Of a stretch of DNA of 64,000 nt, positions 32,493-39,817 are shown piece after piece. Origin of the DNA: an uncultured Pelagibacteraceae bacterium. Its GTDB lineage: Bacteria > Pseudomonadota > Alphaproteobacteria > Pelagibacterales > Pelagibacteraceae. Both the position numbers and the translations under genes were made by a program. The notes beneath the pieces are model-generated. The model was given only the letters and a program-made list of their open reading frames with translations, was not told the DNA's origin and ran no database searches. Position 1 is the first letter of the stretch, and every line of letters starts with the position of its first letter. The stretch is taken from NCBI GenBank assembly GCA_902543535.1, contig CACBYG010000003.1:62001-126000 (forward strand). The letters run 5' to 3'.

Positions 32493-33818
32493 TTAACTCC
32501 AAGGGAACGGACTGTTCGAAGTAGGGTGAAGTTCACCTTTCTCGTAACGGTTGAATCTAAACGGTTTTAATAAATTACTCTCAGTACCCAGAATTTCTTT
32601 TGCAACAAGTTCACCAACACCAATCATTTTGTATCCATGATTTGCATCAGCAATCATATAAACATTTTCTAAAAATCTATCAAAGATCGGAAACGAGTCT
32701 GGTGTCATGCATCCAAGACCACCTGATGGTCCTTTTCTATATAAACCAGATTTTCCCTCAAATCTTTTTTGACAATGTGCCAAAGCTGAACACCACATAT
32801 CATTAAATGCTTCGGTTGTTTGGTATTCAGGTGACTCCACACCGTACGGGTCAACATTGACTTGATCAAAATGTTTATCAACTATGTAAGGAGATGTTCC
32901 ACCTTGAACACCTAGTCCTTCAATATCTGGCTTGTAATATATTCCCCAAATTTTATCAGTAATTAATTTTTTTGTTGAATCAGAATATAATGGAGCGGTG
33001 GAATCAACATGAATAACAGGTGGTTGTTTACCATTATTCATTTTTAAAAAATCCGGCTCAACACCTAGAACACCTTCTTGCAGCATCCAGTATTTCCACA
33101 TATCAGTTGTATGTAATTTACCATCTTTACCTTTAATATTTGCAGTTTTTGGAAGTTCTAACATGTTCCAGAAATCTCTTACCCAAGGACCTGCACCAAC
33201 TACTACTTGTTCGCATTCAATAGTACCTTTATCAGTTTCTACACCGGTTACAGCTTTACTGTTACTTCCTCTTTTAAATCCAGTTACTTTAACTTCTTTA
33301 AATACGTTCACACCATTTGATGTTGATTTTTTTTCAAGCGCTTTTATCGAGTCCACATTGAATGCGTAACCACCTTTTTTTTCATGCAAAATAGACGTTA
33401 TACCTTTAGCTTGCCAATCATCGAACATACCTTTCATATAATTCGTACAGTCTTTTTCACCTTCTATAAATTTTGATTCATAACCAATTGCTTTTTGTTG
33501 CTCATAAATTGAAGCTACATCTTCATGCATAACTTCAGGCGAAATTTGTAAATATCCAACTGCATTATATTTGAAAGCATCGGGATCGCTTTCCCATACA
33601 GAAACTGAATGTGCCATTAATTCTCTCATTGCTGGTTGAAAATAATTATTTCTTACAACACCACATGCAATTCCACTTGCACCTGCAGCAGTATCTTTTT
33701 TTTCTAGAACAACTATGTCTCCAGGATTTTTATACGTTTCTGATAGTTTCCATGCGGTACTTAAACCGTGTATTCCACCACCTATAATGACTACTTTTGC
33801 TTTTGTGGGTAATGACAT
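32493..33818 (-). CDS. FAD-dependent DAO-family amine oxidase (SoxB-like, single subunit)
   Basis: A 441-residue flavoprotein of the D-amino-acid oxidase/sarcosine oxidase beta family. The FAD Rossmann motif is VVIIGGGIHGLSTAWKL at about 10-26; AAGASGIACGVVRNNYF and a C-terminal GPSGGLGCMTPDSFPIFDRF complete the flavin and substrate site. It should oxidise an N-methylated or secondary amino acid to an imine or aldehyde. It is first in the operon with the GS-III and GlxBCD homologues. I infer a methylated-glutamate or similar substrate, but sarcosine or another glycine derivative is possible. Palindromes upstream suggest control by the adjacent MarR-like protein. Confidence 0.75.
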   Translation of the reverse strand: MSLPTKAKVVIIGGGIHGLSTAWKLSETYKNPGDIVVLEKKDTAAGASGIACGVVRNNYFQPAMRELMAHSVSVWESDPDAFKYNAVGYLQISPEVMHEDVASIYEQQKAIGYESKFIEGEKDCTNYMKGMFDDWQAKGITSILHEKKGGYAFNVDSIKALEKKSTSNGVNVFKEVKVTGFKRGSNSKAVTGVETDKGTIECEQVVVGAGPWVRDFWNMLELPKTANIKGKDGKLHTTDMWKYWMLQEGVLGVEPDFLKMNNGKQPPVIHVDSTAPLYSDSTKKLITDKIWGIYYKPDIEGLGVQGGTSPYIVDKHFDQVNVDPYGVESPEYQTTEAFNDMWCSALAHCQKRFEGKSGLYRKGPSGGLGCMTPDSFPIFDRFLENVYMIADANHGYKMIGVGELVAKEILGTESNLLKPFRFNRYEKGELHPTSNSPFPWS

Positions 33819-33859
33819 TCTAAAACCTTATTTTTTACAAAGTACAATTAATATAATTA

Positions 33860-33894
33860 TTTTTAGAACTAAAAAGTATATATATAAAATATAC
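33860..33894. promoter_or_regulatory. Two inverted repeats upstream of the FAD oxidase operon
   Basis: TTTTTAG-AA-CTAAAAA (33860-33875, perfect 7-base arms) is followed directly by GTATAT-7 bases-ATATAC (33876-33894). They fall in the 102-base gap between the FAD oxidase start and the MarR-like gene stop. Symmetric sites of this size suit a dimeric winged-helix regulator. AT-rich DNA makes chance palindromes more likely, so confidence is moderate. Confidence 0.4.
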
Positions 33895-33920
33895 ACTTTA
33901 AACTTAACTGAAATAAGTGC

Positions 33921-34271
33921 TTAATAGCTTATATTTTTAAGAGTGGTTAAATATTCATTGAACTCTTTAATAAAAGATTCACTTGGCTTAATATTTTTAA
34001 TTCTTTGATCTGTTGAAGTTTTTTCTAATAGGAAGAATCCTTTTTCGCAAGCTTCATTAATGATTAAAGCCGATTTTGGCCTCGATGTTTTGAATAGTTT
34101 AGTTTTTAGTTGTTCAACAGATAATTTTTTATTTTCTTTATATGCTGACATTACTAATAACATCATATGATAATGAGAAGGTGATTTTCTAAAAAAATAG
34201 TTACTTGAGGTATGAGACTGTCTCATTTGATCTTCCCAGAAATTTAATAGAGTTTTTTTGTCTTTTGGCAT
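33921..34271 (-). CDS. Small MarR-like winged-helix regulator
   Basis: A 116-residue protein with a MarR-like pattern: an N-terminal helix, then LSVEQLKTKLFKTSRPKSALIINEACEKGFF (helix-turn-helix) and a basic wing containing TSTDQRIKNIKPSE. The STDQRIKNIKPS wording parallels the DxRxxxxxLT wing of MarR proteins. It is shorter than the usual 140-150 residues. It begins 5 bases after tdm and precedes the FAD oxidase operon, so it probably senses an intermediate of TMAO or methylamine degradation; that link is inference. Confidence 0.68.
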   Translation of the reverse strand: MPKDKKTLLNFWEDQMRQSHTSSNYFFRKSPSHYHMMLLVMSAYKENKKLSVEQLKTKLFKTSRPKSALIINEACEKGFFLLEKTSTDQRIKNIKPSESFIKEFNEYLTTLKNISY

Positions 34272-34276
34272 TTAAT

Positions 34277-36616
34277 TTATGATCTTACTCTAGACTTAGT
34301 TGGGTCATAAAAAGGAAACGCAACTACTTTGGCAGCTATTCTTTTTTGATGACCATCAATTTTACCAACTTCAACCTCAGTCCCAATCTCTGAATACTGC
34401 ATATCAATTCTACACAATGCTATATTTTTATTTAAAGTTGAGGATAAACATCCACTTGTAACCACACCTATCTGAGATCTTCCAATATGAACACAGTCAC
34501 CATGACCAGCAATTTCTTTACCTGTTAATTCTAGTCCAACAAGTTTTTTTTGAGGGTTATTTTTTCTTTTTATTAATTCTTCTTTACCAATAAAATCCTC
34601 TTCTTTTGTTTTTAATGGAACAGCAAAACCAATACCTGCCTCAAAAGGATCTTGTTGACCATCAAACTCATTACCAAATAAAATTAATCCTGCTTCAATT
34701 CTAAGTTTGTCTAAAGCTCCAAATCCTGCAGGAATCAAACCATCTTCTTTTCCTGCTTCCATTAATTTATCCCAGACTTCAGGAGCATGTTTAGGGTGAC
34801 ACCAAATTTCATAACCTAACTCACCAGTATAACCAGTTCTAGAAACAATCAATGGTATTCCTTGCAACTCCTCTATTCTGCAAATGCTAAATCTAAACCA
34901 ACCAAGCTCATCTATAGAAGGTTGAGTAGGAGGTGTAAAAATTATCTTCTTTAAAATTTCTCTACTTTTTGGACCTTGTAATGAAACATTATTTATTTGG
35001 TCTGTTGAATTTTTTATATTTGCATTGAAATTTTTCTTTTTTGCAATTTCTTTTAACCATTCACCTCCATATTCATCTCCACAAATCCATCTAAAACCAG
35101 TTTCACTTAATCTTAAAAGAGTACCGTCGTCAAACATCATTCCATTTTCGTAGCACATTGCAGAATATACAACTTGACCTACCGATAATTTTTTAATGTT
35201 TCTTGTAAGTGTATAATTTAATAATTCTTCAGCATCAGGACCAATAATTTCGAATTTTCTTAATGAAGATAAATCAATTAAAACTGCATCATTTCTACAA
35301 GCGTTGTACTCATTAACAAGCCCATGTTTTGTATAATCATTTGGAAGCCAAAAACCTCTGGCATCAATAAAGTTTCTAGTTAGCTTTGATGTTCTTTCAT
35401 AAAAGCCAGAGTTTCTTGTGAGTTTTTTTTCAGAGTCTGTTTTCATTCTAAATGCAAATGATTTAGTAAATTCTTTTTTTTTGTCATATGTTCTAACAAA
35501 AATATTAGTTGGATTCCACGAATTACAAGGATCTATATCACTAGGACATGCTGTTGTTCCAATGGTTAAATCTTTTAAGGCTTTAAACATGACATAATCA
35601 CCAGGACGCGAATATGATTCATCTGAAACAACTGAGTTTAATCCACCTTCAGAGGTATTAAAAAATAAATTGATTGCGTGCCACCCTTTTTGTTTTTGCA
35701 GACCATACTTTGACATACTTTCTGTAAGATTATCAGAGCAATTTGCATGGCCAAAATAACCAGCATCTTCATAGTACTTTGAAGTACAGGCAAGATTAAA
35801 AGTATCATGTTTACCAACGGTATCTCTAATTACTTCTACCAAAGGTTCATGGTCAGTATCATAAAATTTAGAAAATAATCCTGGACCTGGAAATGTATTT
35901 CCCATGAAAGTTCTAGTTGTTTGCCAATCTAAACCTTTCTCAATTCCTTTTTCTAATTTCCTTGTGTCAAATGCCACAAAGTCTGAACATTGTCTTCCAG
36001 TTGGACTTATCACTTGTATGTAGTCACCTTCTTTAACTTCATAAGATATACTACTTGCTTTATTTATATTCTCCTCGTGCGATGGTTCAAAGACAGGGTT
36101 TGGAATAACATTCAATTCTTTGTCATCAATAATATTTGCTCTTTTAATATAAACAATTAAATCTGTAGGAGGATTTTGCTTTGTAACATCCATGTCTTGT
36201 CCGGGCGCTGCAAATATTGCAAAACATTTATCTTTAGACTTTAAATTAATTTTTTCATTAATTTGGGTATCAATATCAAATACTATTGAGGATTTTGATT
36301 CTGAAATATTTAAGTTTAGTTTTTTAAGTTGATAATTGGTTGCTAGAATACTTTCATCTTTTTTACTTAAGATATCTCTAATAAAATTTTTATTGTTGTT
36401 ACTTTTAAGATTTAAAATACCTACATCTGATTTTCCGTCTTTATTAAAACATATAATTTCACAAATTTGATTTCCTTCGTTATTGATAATCTCTATTTCA
36501 TCATCAGGGAAAATATGAAAAGCAGTAAGGCCACCACCATTTACAACATGTCTTTCAACTCCTGGTGGTAAAATATTTAGTCCTGGATATTTTATGTCTT
36601 TACTAATTCCCAACAT
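34277..36616 (-). CDS. tdm: Trimethylamine N-oxide demethylase (DUF1989 + GcvT fusion)
   Basis: A large cytosolic enzyme with an N-terminal DUF1989 pair of cupin-like regions (about 1-375) and a C-terminal aminomethyltransferase (GcvT) domain that binds THF (about 400-778). It cleaves TMAO to dimethylamine and formaldehyde, which the C-terminal domain captures on THF. Three cysteines (CTSKYYEDAG, CSDNLTES, CPSDIDP) have spacing C-x15-C-x63-C, the spacing I recall for the zinc ligands of Methylocella Tdm. The track start is TTG at 36622; the ATG two codons later gives 779 residues and is preferred. The regulator gene follows by 5 bases. Confidence 0.87.
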   Translation of the reverse strand: MLGISKDIKYPGLNILPPGVERHVVNGGGLTAFHIFPDDEIEIINNEGNQICEIICFNKDGKSDVGILNLKSNNNKNFIRDILSKKDESILATNYQLKKLNLNISESKSSIVFDIDTQINEKINLKSKDKCFAIFAAPGQDMDVTKQNPPTDLIVYIKRANIIDDKELNVIPNPVFEPSHEENINKASSISYEVKEGDYIQVISPTGRQCSDFVAFDTRKLEKGIEKGLDWQTTRTFMGNTFPGPGLFSKFYDTDHEPLVEVIRDTVGKHDTFNLACTSKYYEDAGYFGHANCSDNLTESMSKYGLQKQKGWHAINLFFNTSEGGLNSVVSDESYSRPGDYVMFKALKDLTIGTTACPSDIDPCNSWNPTNIFVRTYDKKKEFTKSFAFRMKTDSEKKLTRNSGFYERTSKLTRNFIDARGFWLPNDYTKHGLVNEYNACRNDAVLIDLSSLRKFEIIGPDAEELLNYTLTRNIKKLSVGQVVYSAMCYENGMMFDDGTLLRLSETGFRWICGDEYGGEWLKEIAKKKNFNANIKNSTDQINNVSLQGPKSREILKKIIFTPPTQPSIDELGWFRFSICRIEELQGIPLIVSRTGYTGELGYEIWCHPKHAPEVWDKLMEAGKEDGLIPAGFGALDKLRIEAGLILFGNEFDGQQDPFEAGIGFAVPLKTKEEDFIGKEELIKRKNNPQKKLVGLELTGKEIAGHGDCVHIGRSQIGVVTSGCLSSTLNKNIALCRIDMQYSEIGTEVEVGKIDGHQKRIAAKVVAFPFYDPTKSRVRS

Positions 36617-36650
36617 GTTCAATGTTTTATTATAATTTTATAGTGAACAT
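36615..36650. promoter_or_regulatory. Widely spaced inverted repeat over the tdm start
   Basis: ATGTTCA at 36615-36621 and TGAACAT at 36644-36650 are perfect 7-base arms separated by 22 bases. The interval includes the minus-strand TATAAT-like element (TTATAATA) that probably belongs to the tdm promoter. An operator pair or an mRNA stem hiding the start codon is possible. Confidence 0.35.
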
Positions 36651-36667
36651 ATTATACTGAAAACGAG

Positions 36668-36696
36668 TTGACTATACTTATAAATGAGAACATAAT
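36668..36696 (+). promoter_or_regulatory. Sigma70-type promoter for tmoX
   Basis: TTGACT at 36668-36673, a 17-base spacer and CATAAT at 36691-36696. A start near 36703 leaves a leader of about 27 bases with GCGGAG at 36718-36723 as ribosome binding site for the ATG at 36730. The same -35 box and spacer occur before potD. Confidence 0.55.
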
Positions 36697-36729
36697 TAAT
36701 CATGAATATTAATAACTGCGGAGTACATA

Positions 36730-37707
36730 ATGAAAAATAAAAGTTTGCCGTTAATTATCGGCGCAATAGTAGTAATAGCTGCAGCTGTTTTCTTCATGCA
36801 AGGAGGAGACAAAACTGCAAAAAAATCTGGTGATAGTAGCCAGCCAATAGTAATTCCGACACACAACTGGTCAAGCCAAATTGTAATGGCTTATGTTATT
36901 GGAGGAATTTTTGAAAGTATGGGTAATAACGTTTCATATGCTGAAGGTGTTGACTCACAAAAAGTCTACGAGTCAATAAGACAGGGTGATGTAACTATAT
37001 CGCACGAAGTATGGGAATCAGCTTTCGGAAAATCTTTTGATAACGCAAGAGATGCTGGTGGTTTACTAGATTGGGGAGATCATGAAGCAAGAACACTTGA
37101 AGATATGGGATATCCTAACTGGGTTGTTGAAAAAGGATTATGCCCAGGCTTACCAGACTGGACAGCTTTAAAAAATCCTGATTGTGCTAAAAACTTTACA
37201 ACTCCTGATTCACCAGATGGAAAAGGAAGAATGTTGGAAGGTCCACAAACTTGGCATGGTGATTTAATTCCTCAGAGAGTTGATGCTTTAGGTTTAGGAG
37301 ACCTTTGGTGGGTTAAATTTGCTGGAAGTGCAGATGCACTTTGGGCAGAGTTAAAAGCAGCTGAAAAAGAAGGAAGAGGAACAATTATATTCAATTGGAC
37401 TCCAAACTTTACAGATGGTGCTGGTTTTACATTTATTGACTTCCCTCCATATACAGCAGGTTGCAGACCAGCTGATGGTGGAGATGGTAAATGCGGTTCT
37501 CCTGATGGATATTTGAAAAAAGCAGTTCATGAGGATTTTCCAAAAACTCATCCAAATGCAGCAGCAGTTTTCAAAAAAATGTCATTTTCAACAAGTCAAA
37601 TCGGAGCAATGGCAGCTTTAGTTGACATTGATGGCATGACTCACCAAGATGCAGCTAAAAAATGGTTAGCTGATAATGAGTCAACTTGGAAAGCTTTTAC
37701 TAAATAA
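36730..37707 (+). CDS. tmoX: TMAO/betaine-type periplasmic binding protein (TmoX-like)
   Basis: A 325-residue binding protein of the quaternary-amine OpuAC/ProX class. It begins with a signal-anchor-like helix (about 4-23, LPLIIGAIVVIAAAVFFMQ). Mature sequence has IPTHNWSSQIVMAYVIG, ISHEVWESAF and IIFNWTPNF, tryptophans of the aromatic cage that holds methylated ammonium groups. Adjacent tdm (divergent) and tmm favour TMAO as ligand; glycine betaine or choline could also bind. Its own promoter and a strong terminator bracket the gene. Confidence 0.83.
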   Translation: MKNKSLPLIIGAIVVIAAAVFFMQGGDKTAKKSGDSSQPIVIPTHNWSSQIVMAYVIGGIFESMGNNVSYAEGVDSQKVYESIRQGDVTISHEVWESAFGKSFDNARDAGGLLDWGDHEARTLEDMGYPNWVVEKGLCPGLPDWTALKNPDCAKNFTTPDSPDGKGRMLEGPQTWHGDLIPQRVDALGLGDLWWVKFAGSADALWAELKAAEKEGRGTIIFNWTPNFTDGAGFTFIDFPPYTAGCRPADGGDGKCGSPDGYLKKAVHEDFPKTHPNAAAVFKKMSFSTSQIGAMAALVDIDGMTHQDAAKKWLADNESTWKAFTK

Positions 37708-37727
37708 GTTTAAAGTTTAAATTTAAA

Positions 37728-37761
37728 ATCTCTCCCGACTTTGTCGGGAGGGATTTTTTTT
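37728..37761 (+). terminator. Intrinsic terminator after tmoX
   Basis: CTCCCGAC (37732-37739), loop TTT, GTCGGGAG (37743-37750), extended at the base by ATCT/GGAT-type pairing, then a run of seven or more T residues from 37754. It is 27 bases before the start of the MORN gene and separates tmoX from the remaining transporter genes. Confidence 0.92.
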
Positions 37762-37787
37762 TATTTTATTTTGTGTAAAATATAATC

Positions 37788-38162
37788 ATGAAAAAATTTA
37801 TTTACTTTTTAATTTTAACATTTTTTATTTGTACATCAGTCTTTGCCAGAAGCACTGGATGTAAAGAGGGAAATTGCGAAAATGGATATGGCAAATGGGT
37901 TTATACAGATAAAACTACATATGAAGGTGAGTGGGTAGATACAAAAAAACAAGGCCGGGGAGTAGAAACTTGGCCTAATGGATATATTTATAAAGGTGAG
38001 TTTGAAAATAGTGTTTGGAGTGGACAAGGAATTTTAATATTTCCGGATGGTTCATCGTACGACGGGGAATGGGCCAATGGTTTTATGAATGGTCAAGGAA
38101 CATTTACTTGGGCAAATGGAAAACAAAAATCAGGAATTTGGAAAAATGGAAAACTAGAATAA
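37788..38162 (+). CDS. Exported MORN-repeat protein
   Basis: A 124-residue protein with a Sec signal peptide (MKKFIYFLILTFFICTSVFA) and three to four MORN repeats, for example YEGEWVDTKKQGRGVETWPNG, YKGEFENSVWSGQGILIFPDG and YDGEWANGFMNGQGTFTWANG with regular spacing of about 23 residues. MORN repeats form an extended beta-hairpin array used in protein or lipid contact. Two N-terminal cysteines (GCKEGNCENG) may form a disulfide. It sits between tmoX and the ATPase gene, 2 bases before the next membrane protein gene. Role unknown. Confidence 0.8.
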   Translation: MKKFIYFLILTFFICTSVFARSTGCKEGNCENGYGKWVYTDKTTYEGEWVDTKKQGRGVETWPNGYIYKGEFENSVWSGQGILIFPDGSSYDGEWANGFMNGQGTFTWANGKQKSGIWKNGKLE

Positions 38163-38164
38163 TA

Positions 38165-38716
38165 ATGATTCAAGAATATTATTTAAATAAATTAAAAGCA
38201 TTACCGGAGTGGCTCAGACAATTTGGGGGGCTAGTAATTGTTACATTAATTATAATTTTATCTTTTGTAGTCCTCAATAATATTTTTGGTGAAGGAGATG
38301 ATTTAGTTAAAAGAATGAAAATTGAAGAAGATAGAATTGCAGAAGAAAGAAAATTAAATGAATTAATTTCAAGTCTTCCATCTGGAATTTTAGTTACTTT
38401 CGATGGGACCGATCATCATAGGTTATCAGACGATGTTTATGAGAAAGTCTGCAAAGCTACAAAACTTATTCCACAAAGAGCCATAATGGGTGCTAATTTT
38501 CTTAATTTTAGAGCGCATGAAATTTATACAATAAATGGTAATAAAATTGATGATACATTTGTTAAGTGGGATAAAGAAAAAAATAAATGTTTAGCAGGTT
38601 TTACAGTAAGTGGAAAAAATGTTGGAGTAGATGAAAAAATAGCTGTAACTGGAGAGGCATTAAGTTTTTTAAGTACAGGAATTGATACTAGAGTTTATTA
38701 CATCAAAAATTTTTAA
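38165..38716 (+). CDS. Single-pass membrane protein with periplasmic domain, unknown function
   Basis: The track ORF begins at 38015 inside the MORN gene; the ATG at 38165, 2 bases after the MORN stop, is preferred and gives 183 residues. There is a short cytoplasmic part, a helix at about 20-41 (FGGLVIVTLIIILSFVVLNN), a charged coiled-coil-like stretch (VKRMKIEEDRIAEERKLNELI) and a globular domain with two cysteines (KVCKATK, NKCLAGF). No family recognised. It may pair with the MORN protein; an effect on the Tmo transporter is only a positional guess. Confidence 0.65.
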   Translation: MIQEYYLNKLKALPEWLRQFGGLVIVTLIIILSFVVLNNIFGEGDDLVKRMKIEEDRIAEERKLNELISSLPSGILVTFDGTDHHRLSDDVYEKVCKATKLIPQRAIMGANFLNFRAHEIYTINGNKIDDTFVKWDKEKNKCLAGFTVSGKNVGVDEKIAVTGEALSFLSTGIDTRVYYIKNF

Positions 38717-38782
38717 CTAAGGAGAAACAAATATTATATACATTTTAATTTAATTAAATTTCGTATAACTTAATAATAATTT

Positions 38783-39814
38783 ATGTCTGACGCAGTTATT
38801 AAATGTGAGTCTGTTTACAAAATTTTTGGAGAAAATGCAGAAAAAATGCTTCAAGAAGCAAACGGAAACGTTAATGCAAAAACTTTTCAAGAAAATGGAT
38901 GTATAGTTGGAGTTAATGATGCTTCTTTTGAAGTAGCAAAAGGAGAAATGTTGGTTGTGATGGGTTTATCTGGATCTGGTAAATCAACTTTGCTTAGATG
39001 TATCTCTAGATTGACCGAAGCAACAGGTGGAAAAATTTTTATAGAGGGCCAAGATTTGTTGAAGTTGAACAACAAAGACCTAATTGACCTTAGAAGAAAT
39101 AAAATGGGAATGGTTTTTCAAAGTTTTGCTCTATTACCACACAAAACTGTCTTAGAAAATATAGCATTCCCCCTTCAGATTAAAGGTATTAACACTGATG
39201 ATAGCATTACTAAGGCAATGGATATGGTTAAGTTAGTTGGATTAGATGGAAGAGAAAACTATTTTCCAAGAGAACTTTCAGGTGGACAGCAACAGAGAGT
39301 AGGTATTGCAAGATCCTTGGCAGTAGAACCAGATATTTGGTTTTTAGATGAGCCTTTTTCTGCATTAGATCCCTTGATCAGAAAAGAAATGCAGGATGAA
39401 TTTTTAAGACTTCAAGATAAATTACAAAAAACTATTATGTTCATTACTCATGATTTTGATGAGGCTTTAAAGCTAGCAGATAGAATAGCAATTATGAAAG
39501 ATGGTATAATTGAACAATTAGATACACCAGCCAAGATAGTTTTAAATCCTGCAACAGAATATGTCAGAAAATTTACAGAAGAAGTCCCTAGGGAAAAAGT
39601 TTTGTTAATTGAAGATGTAATGGATAAATCTACAAATAATAATTTAGGAGATTTAAGAGTTTTAAAAGATGAAATCATAGAAAATGTTGCTGAAAAAATT
39701 CTAACGCAAGAAAAAACTGTAGGAGTTATAGATAGTGATAATAACATTGTAGGCTCTATAAATCCAACAAAGATTATAAATACAGTATTTGGTGGAAGAA
39801 AAAATGGAAATTAA
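38783..39814 (+). CDS. tmoW: TMAO/betaine-type ABC importer ATPase (TmoW-like)
   Basis: A 343-residue ATPase of the ProV/OpuAA class. Walker A is GLSGSGKSTLLRC near residue 60, signature LSGGQQQRVGIARSLAV near 165, Walker B DIWFLDEPFSALDP near 188. The C-terminal region (about 270-340) retains a CBS-like tail (GVIDSDNNIVGSIN), shorter than two full CBS domains. It powers the fused permease that begins 3 bases after its stop. A 66-base gap separates it from the membrane protein gene. Confidence 0.86.
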   Translation: MSDAVIKCESVYKIFGENAEKMLQEANGNVNAKTFQENGCIVGVNDASFEVAKGEMLVVMGLSGSGKSTLLRCISRLTEATGGKIFIEGQDLLKLNNKDLIDLRRNKMGMVFQSFALLPHKTVLENIAFPLQIKGINTDDSITKAMDMVKLVGLDGRENYFPRELSGGQQQRVGIARSLAVEPDIWFLDEPFSALDPLIRKEMQDEFLRLQDKLQKTIMFITHDFDEALKLADRIAIMKDGIIEQLDTPAKIVLNPATEYVRKFTEEVPREKVLLIEDVMDKSTNNNLGDLRVLKDEIIENVAEKILTQEKTVGVIDSDNNIVGSINPTKIINTVFGGRKNGN

Positions 39815-39817
39815 GCA

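Noticed and set aside
34272-36729. Glycine or SAM riboswitch near the GcvT-domain genes
   Set aside because: SAR11 glycine riboswitches are known before gcvT, so I inspected the tdm, sox and gcvT-like upstream regions. The gaps are too short or lack the conserved paired elements.
38717-38782. Strong AAGGAG sequence right after the membrane-protein stop
   Set aside because: No ATG, GTG or TTG at a suitable distance, and in-frame stops precede the tmoW ATG; treated as an orphan Shine-Dalgarno-like sequence.
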